A stretch of 64,000 nucleotides of DNA from CANLBN01 sp034111645 (GTDB lineage: Bacteria > Pseudomonadota > Gammaproteobacteria > Pseudomonadales > Cellvibrionaceae), in assembly GCA_034111645.1 (NCBI GenBank), contig JAWUWW010000031.1:1-64000 (forward strand), written 5' to 3'. Position numbers and translations under genes: made by a program. Under the pieces are notes generated by a model, which saw only the letters and a list, made by a program, of their open reading frames with translations, was not told the origin of the DNA and ran no database searches. Below are positions 1-8,731 of the stretch, one piece after another; positions within the stretch are counted from its first letter, which is position 1; every line of letters starts with the position of its first letter.

Positions 1-109
1 CGCCCAGGTAGAAGTGAACCAAGAGCGGTAAAGCGAAGGCCTAAACCATTCCAATTATTGACAGCTCCAAGGAATGAAATGAAAGAGACCAAACACCGAG
101 GGAAAAAAT
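1..109 (+). other. Possible 5' end of a group II intron (remnant)
   Basis: The first bases, CGCCCAGGTAG, resemble the 5' terminus of bacterial group II introns (consensus GTGYG, often GTGCGCCCAG...), with the first three bases lying outside the window. The next 60-70 bases (AGCGGTAAAGCGAAGG and following) also look like intron domain I RNA. No domain V hairpin and no reverse transcriptase follow; EAL-coding sequence begins by about base 120. If correct, this is a truncated intron or an assembly edge inside a repeated element. Recognition is from memory of intron ends only, so confidence is low. Confidence 0.28.
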
Positions 110-340
110 ATGGAAAAGCGGCTTAACTTAGCGCCATTCGGAACCGACCCTTATGATCTGGCTTTATGCGAGGCTATTATCGTTATGGCACATAAACTTG
201 GCTTAAAAGTCATTGCAGAAGGCATAGAAACACAACAGCAAAAAGATTTATTAATCGCAGCTAACTGTGATTATGGGCAGGGCTACTTATTTTCTAAGCC
301 CTTACCTGCGCAAGAATTTGAGGCATTTATCAACTCTTAA
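110..340 (+). pseudogene. 3' remnant of an EAL-domain (c-di-GMP phosphodiesterase) gene
   Basis: The 76 codons encode only the last quarter of an EAL domain: the segment around DLALCEAIIVMAHKLGLKV, the conserved AEGIET motif, and the C-terminal GQGYLFSKPLP signature. The catalytic EAL, DDFGTG and KID motifs that should precede are absent, and in-frame sequence before base 83 reaches a stop. Homology seems to start near NLAPFGTDPYD, about base 120, directly after the intron-like sequence, so the gene has lost its 5' part here. It cannot be an active phosphodiesterase alone. Not to be confused with the complete EAL gene at 32758-34503. Confidence 0.75.
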
Positions 341-582
341 TCAGTGCGCTATATTGACAGCTAGATTTTATTGACAATGTAAAAATTATCCATAAAAATT
401 TTTACAGCATATTATTGTTAATCATTTTAATGTTGCATACATTTTTAAACCACTCAGAGCCCAACTGCTCTGGTGTTGCTGATGATATTGGTTGTGGTTT
501 TTTGGGTGACATATAATTTCTCTTAGCTACGAACTCAATCTACTAAATATTTATCGCCGCTTAAGATTGATTGAAATTAACA

Positions 583-1779
583 TCACTTTAATTTATCAAT
601 GTGTCGCGCGATATCTTGGGTTTGCCATTCAATCTCATGTATAGTTATTTCGAGATCTGTTCTTATATACTGATTTGCTGCGGTTTCTTCCCATAGCTCA
701 TCATCTAAATAATGGGCAACTCCCGACTAATAGAATGATTGATTCACCTCAACAAGTCTTGACTCTAAGTATTTTGAAATATTATTTATTTTATTATTAT
801 TGATATGCTCAGTTATTTTATTTCTAGATCACTTAAGCTTTTTAGCGTATTTCTAATCGAGTCTTGTGTGAAATTCTCATTATTTCTGCCACCATATAAC
901 TATTCAGATCAATAATATTTTTGAACGCATTTAGTGGGAGACTAGGATAATTACTGAACGATATTTTTAAGACCATCAACGCGCCTTGAAGCTCTTTTTC
1001 TTTTTTAATTATTCCTGCGATGCTCTCAGCCAATATCAATATCTGACCATTCACACTGCACCTATTGTCATCTATGTGTCGTGGGGATCCATTCCCGTTG
1101 CAGCGTTCATGGTGCTCCAAGATAGCAGTAGATACCTCGACAGGATAGTGCATATACTTTTTTACAATTGAACTACCAATAACTGGATGAACCATCACTT
1201 TTTGCCAGTGCTCTTCGGTAAGCTTTGCATTTTCAGGGATATGAAACATATAGCTCACCGATATCATGTAAAATACTAGACAAAACTTAAATTAGTCATC
1301 TCGTATGTACCTAGATTTATTTCTTTACCTATTGATATTGCAAGCAGAGTGATAAATAACAAATGCTTAATTTTTTTTGTTTGCGTATCTCTAATAACAG
1401 AAAGCAACAATATTACTAAAGGTTCTAAATTTAAGTAGCGAAGCTCTTTTTCTTCCGTTTTAAAATCGCTTTTAAAACGCTTTAGTATTGGATTATCTAT
1501 TAATTCTTTTAGAGCACTTTCTTTTAGAGCACTTTCACTTACATCATTACTAGTTATTGAACTATCAGATCTAATTGATGTTTCTAGAGGTTTTTTTAAA
1601 ATCCTATTAAATAATTTTTCTCTTTTTTTTGGCGTGATCACATAACCCGCACCCAATAATTTATTACCAGATTCATCATATATATCTTTAACAACATGAA
1701 GGTTTGATTTTTTAGATGCTGCTATTATATTTTCAATTATGTCTTTTATTACGCCTTACGATTGGCTATTCATTTTCAT
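583..1779 (-). pseudogene. HD-GYP-type gene broken by several stops and frameshifts
   Basis: Read on the minus strand, fragments in all three frames add up to one HD-GYP protein. An N-terminal piece (LLGAGYVITPKKREKLFNRI, then a segment ending TNLSFV) stops at 1276. The metal-binding HDIGELY sits at 1268-1248 in another frame. The next piece (842-1267) is in a third frame and carries HPVIG and LEHHERCNGNGSP, a worn form of HHExxDGxGYP. A C-terminal tail of about 46 codons ends with TGA at 583-585, behind an in-frame TAG at 727-729. There is also a TAA at codon 8 (1756-1758) after the first ATG. At least three frame changes make sequencing error an unlikely sole cause. Together with the EAL remnant it marks loss of c-di-GMP genes here. 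Confidence 0.8.
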
Positions 1780-1955
1780 TCAAAGATATTTCTCGCGCTA
1801 ATTTTTATACTTTATGCCTCTATTAACACCAAAGACTTTAATAATTAGTCCCGTAAATGCGACTCAAGAACTTGCAAGAAAAACCGAGTATATCCGCCAA
1901 AATTTATAGTCTCATGATTTTCAGAAAAAGAGGTTCGCTACTTTTAAAGCAGCTA

Positions 1956-2663
1956 TTAATCTAAGGGGGCATCCAACACAACCCGCGGGTTTTGATGCTG
2001 TTTTATATTACCGCGCAAGCGATAATTTACACTCGCTTTACGCATTTGCTGATAGACCCAACGCCCTTCCGCATCGTTACGCGCATAAATCAACACATAC
2101 TCTTTTGACTCTTGCACGCGCCCGGCAAGTGCCGCAAGCTGATTGGTTATATTTTTATTTCTAGCAGACAAATCTGCCGGATTTAAAGGAAAAACTTTTT
2201 GTAGTGGGCTTAGGCTTGTTGTGACAAAGTCTATTTTTGGGGTATTTATAACCAAGCGGTTAGCTCGTTTTCCCGCATCGATGCTTTTTTTCATTTCGGT
2301 TAATGATGCCGTTTTACCATTAATCGTCTCGGCACTTGCTACAAAATTAAGTGCCATATTGTAATCGCCTCTTACTTCAAATGCGCGGGCTAACACAATG
2401 TAACGCTCAACCACCTGTTGCAATCCGAGAGCTGCTCGTTGATTTGTTTTGTCAAGCAACAAAACTGCTCGGTAGCGATCAACTGCATTACTGTCTTCTG
2501 GCTTCATCAAACGATCTGCGTATAAATCTGCATCAGCTTTTGCTAGTATGTCATCTATGGCTATTTGTAATGAGGCATTGGCAATCAATGGCAGACTCAT
2601 AAATACCAATAAATACAACATACGAACTACTAAAATACAGTCTTGTGTCACCGACTTTATCAT
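1956..2663 (-). CDS. Exported TPR-like protein of unknown function
   Basis: This 235-residue protein begins with a hydrophobic export segment (VVRMLYLLVFMSLPLIANA) and a likely signal-peptidase site after ANA-S near residue 30. Residues 35-130 are helical and look like degenerate tetratricopeptide repeats: LYADRLMKPEDSNAVDRYRA, then ALGLQQVVERYIVLARAFEV, then GDYNMALNFVASAE. The C-terminal part has a conserved-looking GRWVYQQMRKASVNYRLRG stretch. It is transcribed away from dsbD with about 300 bp between them, suggesting a divergent promoter region. A periplasmic or lipid-facing scaffold role is possible but unproven. I do not recognise a named gene. Confidence 0.75.
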   Translation of the reverse strand: MIKSVTQDCILVVRMLYLLVFMSLPLIANASLQIAIDDILAKADADLYADRLMKPEDSNAVDRYRAVLLLDKTNQRAALGLQQVVERYIVLARAFEVRGDYNMALNFVASAETINGKTASLTEMKKSIDAGKRANRLVINTPKIDFVTTSLSPLQKVFPLNPADLSARNKNITNQLAALAGRVQESKEYVLIYARNDAEGRWVYQQMRKASVNYRLRGNIKQHQNPRVVLDAPLD

Positions 2664-2960
2664 TCCTAATCACCTATAATTTAATTCTGTATTGCTCTTA
2701 CAATTGATTCTCTAACATTCCGGCTGTGAAAAATTCACTGGCAACATATTTACCATTAAATCATTGATTATGGCGTATTATCTGAATACTTCATTAAGCC
2801 CTATCATTCGCTTCGATATTTTATTATATTTAACGAGTAATAACATTTGATTCGCTTATTTGTTTAATATGTTTATTCACGATTATTAATAGCTAATCAG
2901 CAGCTAATAATAGTTAATATTGTCACAAACGCTAACCCAGACATCAACTAATTAAAAATC

Positions 2961-4811
2961 ATGAATTATCGACTATTACCTAATCTTGCCATCACTTTTA
3001 CATTACTAACTGCTGTCTTTATGAGTCAGTTAAGTTTTGCTCAGTCTTTAGAAGAGCTGCTCAATAAAAATGCTAGCGTCTCGTCTTCTGTTGATAGCAA
3101 TAAATCAGTAACCTTAAAAGACTTAGAGCAAGCATTTAATATTAACGATGTCGCTAGCGATGAAGAGCTTTTAAAGGTTGAAGAGGCTTACCAATTAACA
3201 GTCTCTAGGTTACCGAACAATCAAGGTTTAGAGCTTAATTGGATTATTGCCGATAAGTATTACTTATATGGCGAGCAATTCAAAATATCCATTAATAATC
3301 AAGCTATTAAGGCTAACTTACCCACAGGTATAATTGAGTACGATCAGATTTTTGAGAAAGATGTCGAAAAGCATTATACCAGTGCAAAAATCACCATCGA
3401 CCAAGACCAACTACCTGATCATCCAGGCTATGAGTTAACCGTGGTCTCACAGGGCTGTGCTGATGCTGGCCTTTGCTATCCACCACAAACGCAACGTTTT
3501 AGTATTGACAGCAATGGCATTAGCCGCGTTAATGTCGATATCAATAGTCAACAATTAGTTATTGCTAACAGTGCAACCATTGGCAATGACGCCGCTAGTG
3601 CTAGCGATGCTGATGCATCTCTCAACACCATCATATATATGTTCCTATTCGCCATACTTGGCGGTGCCATACTAAATTTGATGCCCTGTGTATTACCGGT
3701 GCTCTCATTAAAAGCGCTCGCTCTCGCAAATAGCAGCTCTAATCATCGCAACCAAGGTTGGAGCTATACCTTTGGTGCAATTTCTACATTTATTGTTATT
3801 GCTGCCTTATTACTAGCTGTTCGCGCTGCAGGCCAAGCGGTTGGCTGGGGGTTTCAGTTGCAATCTCCTGGTTTTGTAACGGTACTGTTTTATTTGTTTT
3901 TTGTAATGGGGCTTTCTTTATCAGGTTTCATTACCATTGGCGCACGCTGGATGAGCGCCGGGCAAAACCTAACTCAGGGCTCAGGGCTTTCGCAGTCATA
4001 TTTTACCGGTGTATTGGCCGCTGTTGTTGCTAGTCCATGCACTGCTCCATTTATGGCGCCCGCGCTTGGCTTTGCAATTACGCAGCCTTGGTGGATTGCT
4101 TTACTCATTTTCGCAAGCCTTGGCTTTGGCATGGCTCTACCGTTGTTACTATTAAGCTATATCCCCTCGCTCAACAAATTGCTGCCCAAACCTGGCGCAT
4201 GGATGGAGACATTCAAGCAGGCGCTAGCCTTTCCTCTCTACATTACTGCCATTTGGTTATTATGGGTGCTCAGTCGTCAACTAGGGCCAAACATAACAGC
4301 ACTGGTTATTTTTGGCGGGCTAGCAATTGTTTTTATCCACTGGCTTGGTCAAAAATCAACGCGTTTTTTACCTGTCACGGGCATATCCGCTATCGCAGTT
4401 GTTGCCGCACTCAGCTTTCACGCAAGCCAGCAGGATACTGTGAAGGCATCTACGACATCTGCGGATAACTCTAGATGGGAAACCTATGACGAACAACGGT
4501 TGGCTAGTTTACGCGACCAAGGCAGAGCAGTTTTTATCAACTTAACCGCTGACTGGTGCATTACTTGCCTTGCCAACGAAAAAGTTGTTTTTACCGAAAG
4601 CACCCTCAATACAATGAAAACTAAAGATATCACTTTATTAAAAGGCGATTGGACCAATTACGATCCAAAAATCACTAAACTACTCGAAAAATATAAGCGC
4701 GGTGGAGTCCCTCTATATTTGTTATTTCCTGCGGAAGTAGGCAAAGCCCCCATAATTTTACCGCAAATATTAACGCCAAACGCTTTCAACAATGCCCTAA
4801 AAGCTATTTAA
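2961..4811 (+). CDS. dsbD: Thiol:disulfide interchange protein DsbD
   Basis: DsbD carries electrons from cytoplasmic thioredoxin across the inner membrane to periplasmic thiol oxidoreductases. All three parts are visible in 616 residues. A signal peptide ends near SFA (about residue 27). The periplasmic alpha domain has its cysteine pair in QGCADAGLCYPP (about 166 and 172). The multi-span beta domain starts near residue 220 and carries one redox cysteine in NLMPCVLP (about 240) and the other in ASPCTAPFMAPALGF (about 357). The thioredoxin-like gamma domain has ADWCITC (about 530). Length is slightly above that of the E. coli protein. It precedes aroQ-accB-accC as in pseudomonads. No strong ribosome-binding site is visible before the ATG. 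Confidence 0.95.
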   Translation: MNYRLLPNLAITFTLLTAVFMSQLSFAQSLEELLNKNASVSSSVDSNKSVTLKDLEQAFNINDVASDEELLKVEEAYQLTVSRLPNNQGLELNWIIADKYYLYGEQFKISINNQAIKANLPTGIIEYDQIFEKDVEKHYTSAKITIDQDQLPDHPGYELTVVSQGCADAGLCYPPQTQRFSIDSNGISRVNVDINSQQLVIANSATIGNDAASASDADASLNTIIYMFLFAILGGAILNLMPCVLPVLSLKALALANSSSNHRNQGWSYTFGAISTFIVIAALLLAVRAAGQAVGWGFQLQSPGFVTVLFYLFFVMGLSLSGFITIGARWMSAGQNLTQGSGLSQSYFTGVLAAVVASPCTAPFMAPALGFAITQPWWIALLIFASLGFGMALPLLLLSYIPSLNKLLPKPGAWMETFKQALAFPLYITAIWLLWVLSRQLGPNITALVIFGGLAIVFIHWLGQKSTRFLPVTGISAIAVVAALSFHASQQDTVKASTTSADNSRWETYDEQRLASLRDQGRAVFINLTADWCITCLANEKVVFTESTLNTMKTKDITLLKGDWTNYDPKITKLLEKYKRGGVPLYLLFPAEVGKAPIILPQILTPNAFNNALKAI

Positions 4812-5125
4812 CGTATTTTAGCGACATATTCGCGTCATTTAGCGGCTAAAATAGCTACTTTAAAGAGAAAATCACCAACTTAATCAATAACGTTGGCAAA
4901 ATATACGCTAACTGTCGGTATCTTCTAAAAAAACAATCTTCTAAAATCACTTAATTGCATTTCTTGCCGTTAAAATCTATTAACTTCGCCGAAAAACAAC
5001 CCAAGTTAAGGGTTTTTGTCTTCCTTGTGGACAATTGTTTTTTTTTGCGGCAAAATACTATCGTTACCATAAAATAATTTAATGTCATCTTTAAGCGCTA
5101 AACCTAACGTCACACGGAACCACAA
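4812..5125. other. Gene-free stretch between dsbD and aroQ
   Basis: These 314 bases are AT-rich and hold no credible reading frame. Just after the dsbD stop an 8-base inverted repeat (ATTTTAGC / GCTAAAAT) spans a wide loop without a U-tract, so it is not a convincing terminator. A promoter for aroQ is expected here; the AT-rich TTGTTT...TACTAT at 5035-5061 has a spacer of only 15 bases and is weak. Confidence 0.4.
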
Positions 5126-5566
5126 ATGACTAAAATGCTCGTACTGCACGGACCCAACCTAAACCTATTAGGGTCACGCGAGCCTGAGGTTTATGGAAAA
5201 ACTACTTTAGATGACATCAATACCGCGCTCGCTAATCAAGCCAAAGTAAATAATCTTCAACTAGAAACATTTCAAAGTAATGCAGAGCATGCGCTTGTTG
5301 AACGCATTCATCTTGCAAAAACTCAACACACTGATTTTATCATTATCAATCCTGCTGCATTCACGCACACCAGCGTGTCGATAAGAGATGCTCTTAGCGC
5401 AGTTGAGATTCCGTTTATTGAAGTGCATTTATCGAATGTATATAAGCGTGAAGAATTTCGTAAGCATTCTTATTTTTCTGACATTGCGCAGGGCGTTATT
5501 AGCGGCTTTGGCGCACACAGTTATCAACTTGCATTTGCAGCGGCGCTTGCTCAGATTAATAATTAA
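5126..5566 (+). CDS. aroQ: Type II 3-dehydroquinate dehydratase
   Basis: AroQ dehydrates 3-dehydroquinate to 3-dehydroshikimate, step three of the shikimate pathway. At 146 residues it has the standard length of the dodecameric type II enzyme. Visible motifs are LHGPNLNLLGSREPEVYG with the catalytic tyrosine (residue 23), FQSNAEHALVERIHLA, INPAAFTHTSVSIRDAL with the substrate-binding asparagine, and PFIEVHLSN with the catalytic histidine (about 100). It lies 60 bp upstream of accB, the usual gammaproteobacterial arrangement, and probably shares a transcript with accB-accC. Confidence 0.97.
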   Translation: MTKMLVLHGPNLNLLGSREPEVYGKTTLDDINTALANQAKVNNLQLETFQSNAEHALVERIHLAKTQHTDFIIINPAAFTHTSVSIRDALSAVEIPFIEVHLSNVYKREEFRKHSYFSDIAQGVISGFGAHSYQLAFAAALAQINN

Positions 5567-5625
5567 TAGCTATTTGATAGTTAAGTCAAACGCTTAAAAG
5601 ACCACCACACCAAGAGAGAAAGTAG

Positions 5626-6096
5626 ATGGATATCCGCAAAATAAAGAAACTAATCGAACTACTCGAAGAATCTGACATTGGAGAAATCGAGATAAAAGAG
5701 GGAGAAGAGTCTGTACGTATTAGCCGCGGTGGTGCCGCTATGAATATGATGATTGCCCAACAACCTCATTACGCTCCCGCTTACATGCCTCAACCGGTTG
5801 CTGCTCCAGTAGCGCCAGCAATGGCTGAAGCACCAGCAGACGCCAGTGCAGGCAGCTTATCGGGCCATGTTGTTAAATCACCAATGGTTGGTACATATTA
5901 CAGCTCGCCTAGCCCAGGCTCGGCATCATTTATAGAAATTGGCAAACAAGTTAAAGTTGGCGACGTTATCTGCATCATCGAAGCAATGAAGATGATGAAT
6001 CAAATCGAAGCAGATAAAGCTGGTGTTATTGAATCAATCTTAGCGAAAGATGGCGACCCTATTGAATTTGATCAACCACTTGTGACTATTTCTTAA
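5626..6096 (+). CDS. accB: Biotin carboxyl carrier protein of acetyl-CoA carboxylase
   Basis: AccB carries the carboxylated biotin between biotin carboxylase and carboxyltransferase, starting fatty-acid synthesis. The 156-residue protein has the expected N-terminal helical region (MDIRKIKKLIELLEESDIGE), a Pro/Ala-rich linker (residues 50-75), and a biotinyl domain beginning at VKSPMVGTYYSSPSPG. The biotin-accepting lysine is K122 in EAMKMMNQIE. Ribosome-binding sequence AGAGAGAAAG lies before the ATG. accC follows after 62 bp, consistent with an operon. Confidence 0.97.
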   Translation: MDIRKIKKLIELLEESDIGEIEIKEGEESVRISRGGAAMNMMIAQQPHYAPAYMPQPVAAPVAPAMAEAPADASAGSLSGHVVKSPMVGTYYSSPSPGSASFIEIGKQVKVGDVICIIEAMKMMNQIEADKAGVIESILAKDGDPIEFDQPLVTIS

Positions 6097-6158
6097 CAAA
6101 AATTACGTTTTTCATTAAGCGTGTCTTGTTAAAAAGACCCGCTAGAGAGCCCATTTAA

Positions 6159-7499
6159 ATGATTAAAAAAATGCTAATTGCTAACCGTGGTGAAATTGCA
6201 CTGCGGATACTTCGTGCCTGTAAAGAGATGGATATCAAAACCGTCGCTGTTCACTCTAAAATTGATAGCCATCTAAAACATGTTCGACTCGCAGATGAAG
6301 CTATTTGTATTGGCCCCAATCCATCATCGGAAAGCTATCTAAATATTCCTGCAATCATCAGTGCAATGGAGATTACTGACTCTGTTGCCGTACACCCTGG
6401 TTATGGATTTTTAGCGGAAAACGCTAACTTTGCCGAGCAAGTTCAAAAAAGTGGCTTCATTTTTATTGGACCCGATGCGGATGTAATTCGCCTAATGGGT
6501 GATAAAGTTTGTGCCATTGAGGCAATGAAAAAAGCCGGAGTACCAACAGTACCGGGCTCGGATGGCCCATTACCTGAAGATTCAGCATACTGCTTAAATA
6601 TGGCAGAAAAAATCGGCTACCCCGTTATCATTAAAGCCGCATCTGGCGGTGGTGGTCGCGGCATGCGGGTCGTAGAAAAAGCTTCGTCACTATTAAGCTC
6701 TATTCAAGTTACCAAAGCAGAAGCGGGTGCAGCTTTTGGCGATGACACTGTCTACCTTGAGAAGTTTTTGCAGAATCCTCGCCATGTTGAAGTTCAAGTC
6801 ATGTCCGATGGACAAGGTCATGCTATCCACTTAGGTGATCGGGATTGCTCGTTGCAACGTCGCCACCAAAAAGTAATTGAAGAAGCCCCTGCACCACATA
6901 TACCCGATGCAGAGCGCCAAACAGTTTACGCCTCCTGCATTAAAGCTTGTATTGATATTGGTTATAGAGGTGCCGGAACATTTGAATTTTTATATGAAGA
7001 TGGTGCTTTTTACTTTATAGAAATGAATACTCGTATCCAAGTAGAACACCCTGTTTCTGAAATGGTGACCGGTGTCGATCTTATCAAAGAACAAATTCGT
7101 GTTTGTTGTGGTGAAAAATTATCGCTTACGCAAGAAGATATTGTGATTCGAGGCCATTCATTTGAGTGTCGAATTAATGCAGAGGACCCAAAAACTTTTA
7201 TGCCCTGCCCAGGAACCGTCACTACTTATCACCCTCCTGGAGGTTTTGGTGTTCGCGTTGACTCTCACCTATATAGTGGCTACAGCGTACCACCAAATTA
7301 CGACTCCATGATTGCCAAGGTCATCACCCATGGTGAGACACGTCAAATAGCTTTAAGGCGCATGCGTAATGCCCTGGATGAAATGGTCATTGAAGGTATT
7401 CGCACCAATATTCCATTACAGCAACGACTTGTAAGAGACGAAGCATTTATGGAAGGTGGCGTTAATATTCATTACTTAGAAAAAAAATTAGGTCTTTAA
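6159..7499 (+). CDS. accC: Biotin carboxylase subunit of acetyl-CoA carboxylase
   Basis: AccC uses ATP and bicarbonate to carboxylate biotin on AccB. The 446-residue length matches the family. The N-terminal domain opens with MLIANRGEIALRILRACKEM; the ATP-grasp glycine-rich loop is KAASGGGGRGMRVV; the active-site strand FIEMNTRIQVEHPVSEMVTG carries the metal- and substrate-binding Glu, Asn and Arg. The C-terminal biotin carboxylase domain includes GHSFECRINAEDP. It is the last gene of the aroQ-accB-accC group, with a stem-loop at 7513-7544 downstream. Confidence 0.97.
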   Translation: MIKKMLIANRGEIALRILRACKEMDIKTVAVHSKIDSHLKHVRLADEAICIGPNPSSESYLNIPAIISAMEITDSVAVHPGYGFLAENANFAEQVQKSGFIFIGPDADVIRLMGDKVCAIEAMKKAGVPTVPGSDGPLPEDSAYCLNMAEKIGYPVIIKAASGGGGRGMRVVEKASSLLSSIQVTKAEAGAAFGDDTVYLEKFLQNPRHVEVQVMSDGQGHAIHLGDRDCSLQRRHQKVIEEAPAPHIPDAERQTVYASCIKACIDIGYRGAGTFEFLYEDGAFYFIEMNTRIQVEHPVSEMVTGVDLIKEQIRVCCGEKLSLTQEDIVIRGHSFECRINAEDPKTFMPCPGTVTTYHPPGGFGVRVDSHLYSGYSVPPNYDSMIAKVITHGETRQIALRRMRNALDEMVIEGIRTNIPLQQRLVRDEAFMEGGVNIHYLEKKLGL

Positions 7500-7512
7500 T
7501 CTCCTTAAATTA

Positions 7513-7551
7513 ACACATCAGTTCGTATTAAAGAGCTGATGTGTGTGTTTT
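7513..7551 (+). terminator. Stem-loop terminator after accC
   Basis: ACACATCAG (7513-7521) pairs with CTGATGTGT (7536-7544) to form a perfect 9-bp stem with a 14-base loop. It is followed by GTGTTTT, a short and interrupted U-tract. It sits 14 bp after the accC stop and most likely ends the acc transcript. Confidence 0.6.
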
Positions 7552-7677
7552 AGAAATTTGATTAAATAAAGTTAAAGCAAATTTGTAATTCTATGCTTTA
7601 GTGTTTACAACAATATTTATTAAGACTTTGATAAATATAACGACATCATATTCTTATTTCTCACCTGTAGTATTCCT

Positions 7678-8607
7678 ATGCCTTGGTTACAACTTATTTT
7701 AGAGATTCCTCGAGAAAATATTGCAGATATTGAAAATGCACTTATCAAAGCCGGTGCAGTGTCTGTTACGCTTCAAGAACATATTCCCCCGGGTGAGTTA
7801 GAAAAACCTATTTTGGAGCCCTCGTTAGGTGAGACGCCATTATGGGATACCTCGCGTTTAACAGGGTTATTTGATGCAAGCTGTAATATTGCTCAAGTTA
7901 ACTGGCTACTAGAGCAACAAATTACACCCCTAACCAAGCTTCGCTGGGAACAATTAGAGGATAAAGATTGGGAGCGCGAGTGGATGGATAACTATCACCC
8001 TATTCAATGCGCAAAAAAGCTTTGGATTTGTCCAAGCTGGAAGACACCACCCGACCCCGAAGCCACTAATTTATTACTTGATCCAGGATTAGCATTTGGT
8101 ACTGGTACACATCCAACGACATTCTTATGTCTGCAATGGTTAGCAAATCAATCCTTTAAAGATAAAGATATTATTGACTATGGTTGTGGCTCAGGCATTT
8201 TAGGTATCGCTGCGCTGTTATTAGGCGCAAAAACGGTTGCTGGAATAGACATAGACCCCCAAGCTTTAACTGCTACTCACGATAATGTAATCCGTAACAA
8301 TCTAAACAAAGAACGTTTTCCAGTCTACTTGCCGAGTGAATTTGAAAAATTACACAGTATATCGACAGATAAAATCAATAACACAAAGCAAGCCGATCTC
8401 ATACTAGCCAACATTCTGGCCGGACCATTAGTGGAGCTAGCACAAACGTTAATTGCACATATAAGAATTGGCGGTATTATTTGTTTATCAGGTATTTTGG
8501 CCGAACAAGCTAAAAGTGTTCAACAAGCTTATAAAAATAATATAAAATTTGAAGCAATTGCCGAGCAAGAGGGTTGGGTCAGGCTTGCAGGCGAGCGCTA
8601 TCAATAG
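7678..8607 (+). CDS. prmA: Ribosomal protein L11 methyltransferase
   Basis: PrmA trimethylates ribosomal protein L11 using S-adenosylmethionine. The 309-residue protein has the N-terminal substrate-recognition domain (MPWLQLILEIPRENIADIEN) and the linker motif DPGLAFGTGTHPTTFLCL. The SAM-binding loop is IIDYGCGSGILGIAALLLGA with the acidic GIDIDPQAL, and the catalytic-face motif is DLILANILAGPL. It is separated from accC by 178 bp with a stem-loop, so it likely has its own promoter. The accC-prmA adjacency is common in gammaproteobacteria. Confidence 0.96.
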   Translation: MPWLQLILEIPRENIADIENALIKAGAVSVTLQEHIPPGELEKPILEPSLGETPLWDTSRLTGLFDASCNIAQVNWLLEQQITPLTKLRWEQLEDKDWEREWMDNYHPIQCAKKLWICPSWKTPPDPEATNLLLDPGLAFGTGTHPTTFLCLQWLANQSFKDKDIIDYGCGSGILGIAALLLGAKTVAGIDIDPQALTATHDNVIRNNLNKERFPVYLPSEFEKLHSISTDKINNTKQADLILANILAGPLVELAQTLIAHIRIGGIICLSGILAEQAKSVQQAYKNNIKFEAIAEQEGWVRLAGERYQ

Positions 8608-8731
8608 CAATATTTGCTCTCTATTCGTCAGTATCGCTAAAGGATTGTTTATTATCCGCTACAACTGATCTACACTACAACGAATCTCCAACAATAACAA
8701 TTTTTGATTAAGAAACTAATACGGTCTATAC

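Noticed and set aside
7010..7222. Antisense open frames inside accC, and similar ones inside trpC, trpD, rpe, gph and dusB
   Set aside because: They mirror the codon pattern of well-identified genes, lack ribosome-binding sites and resemble no family.
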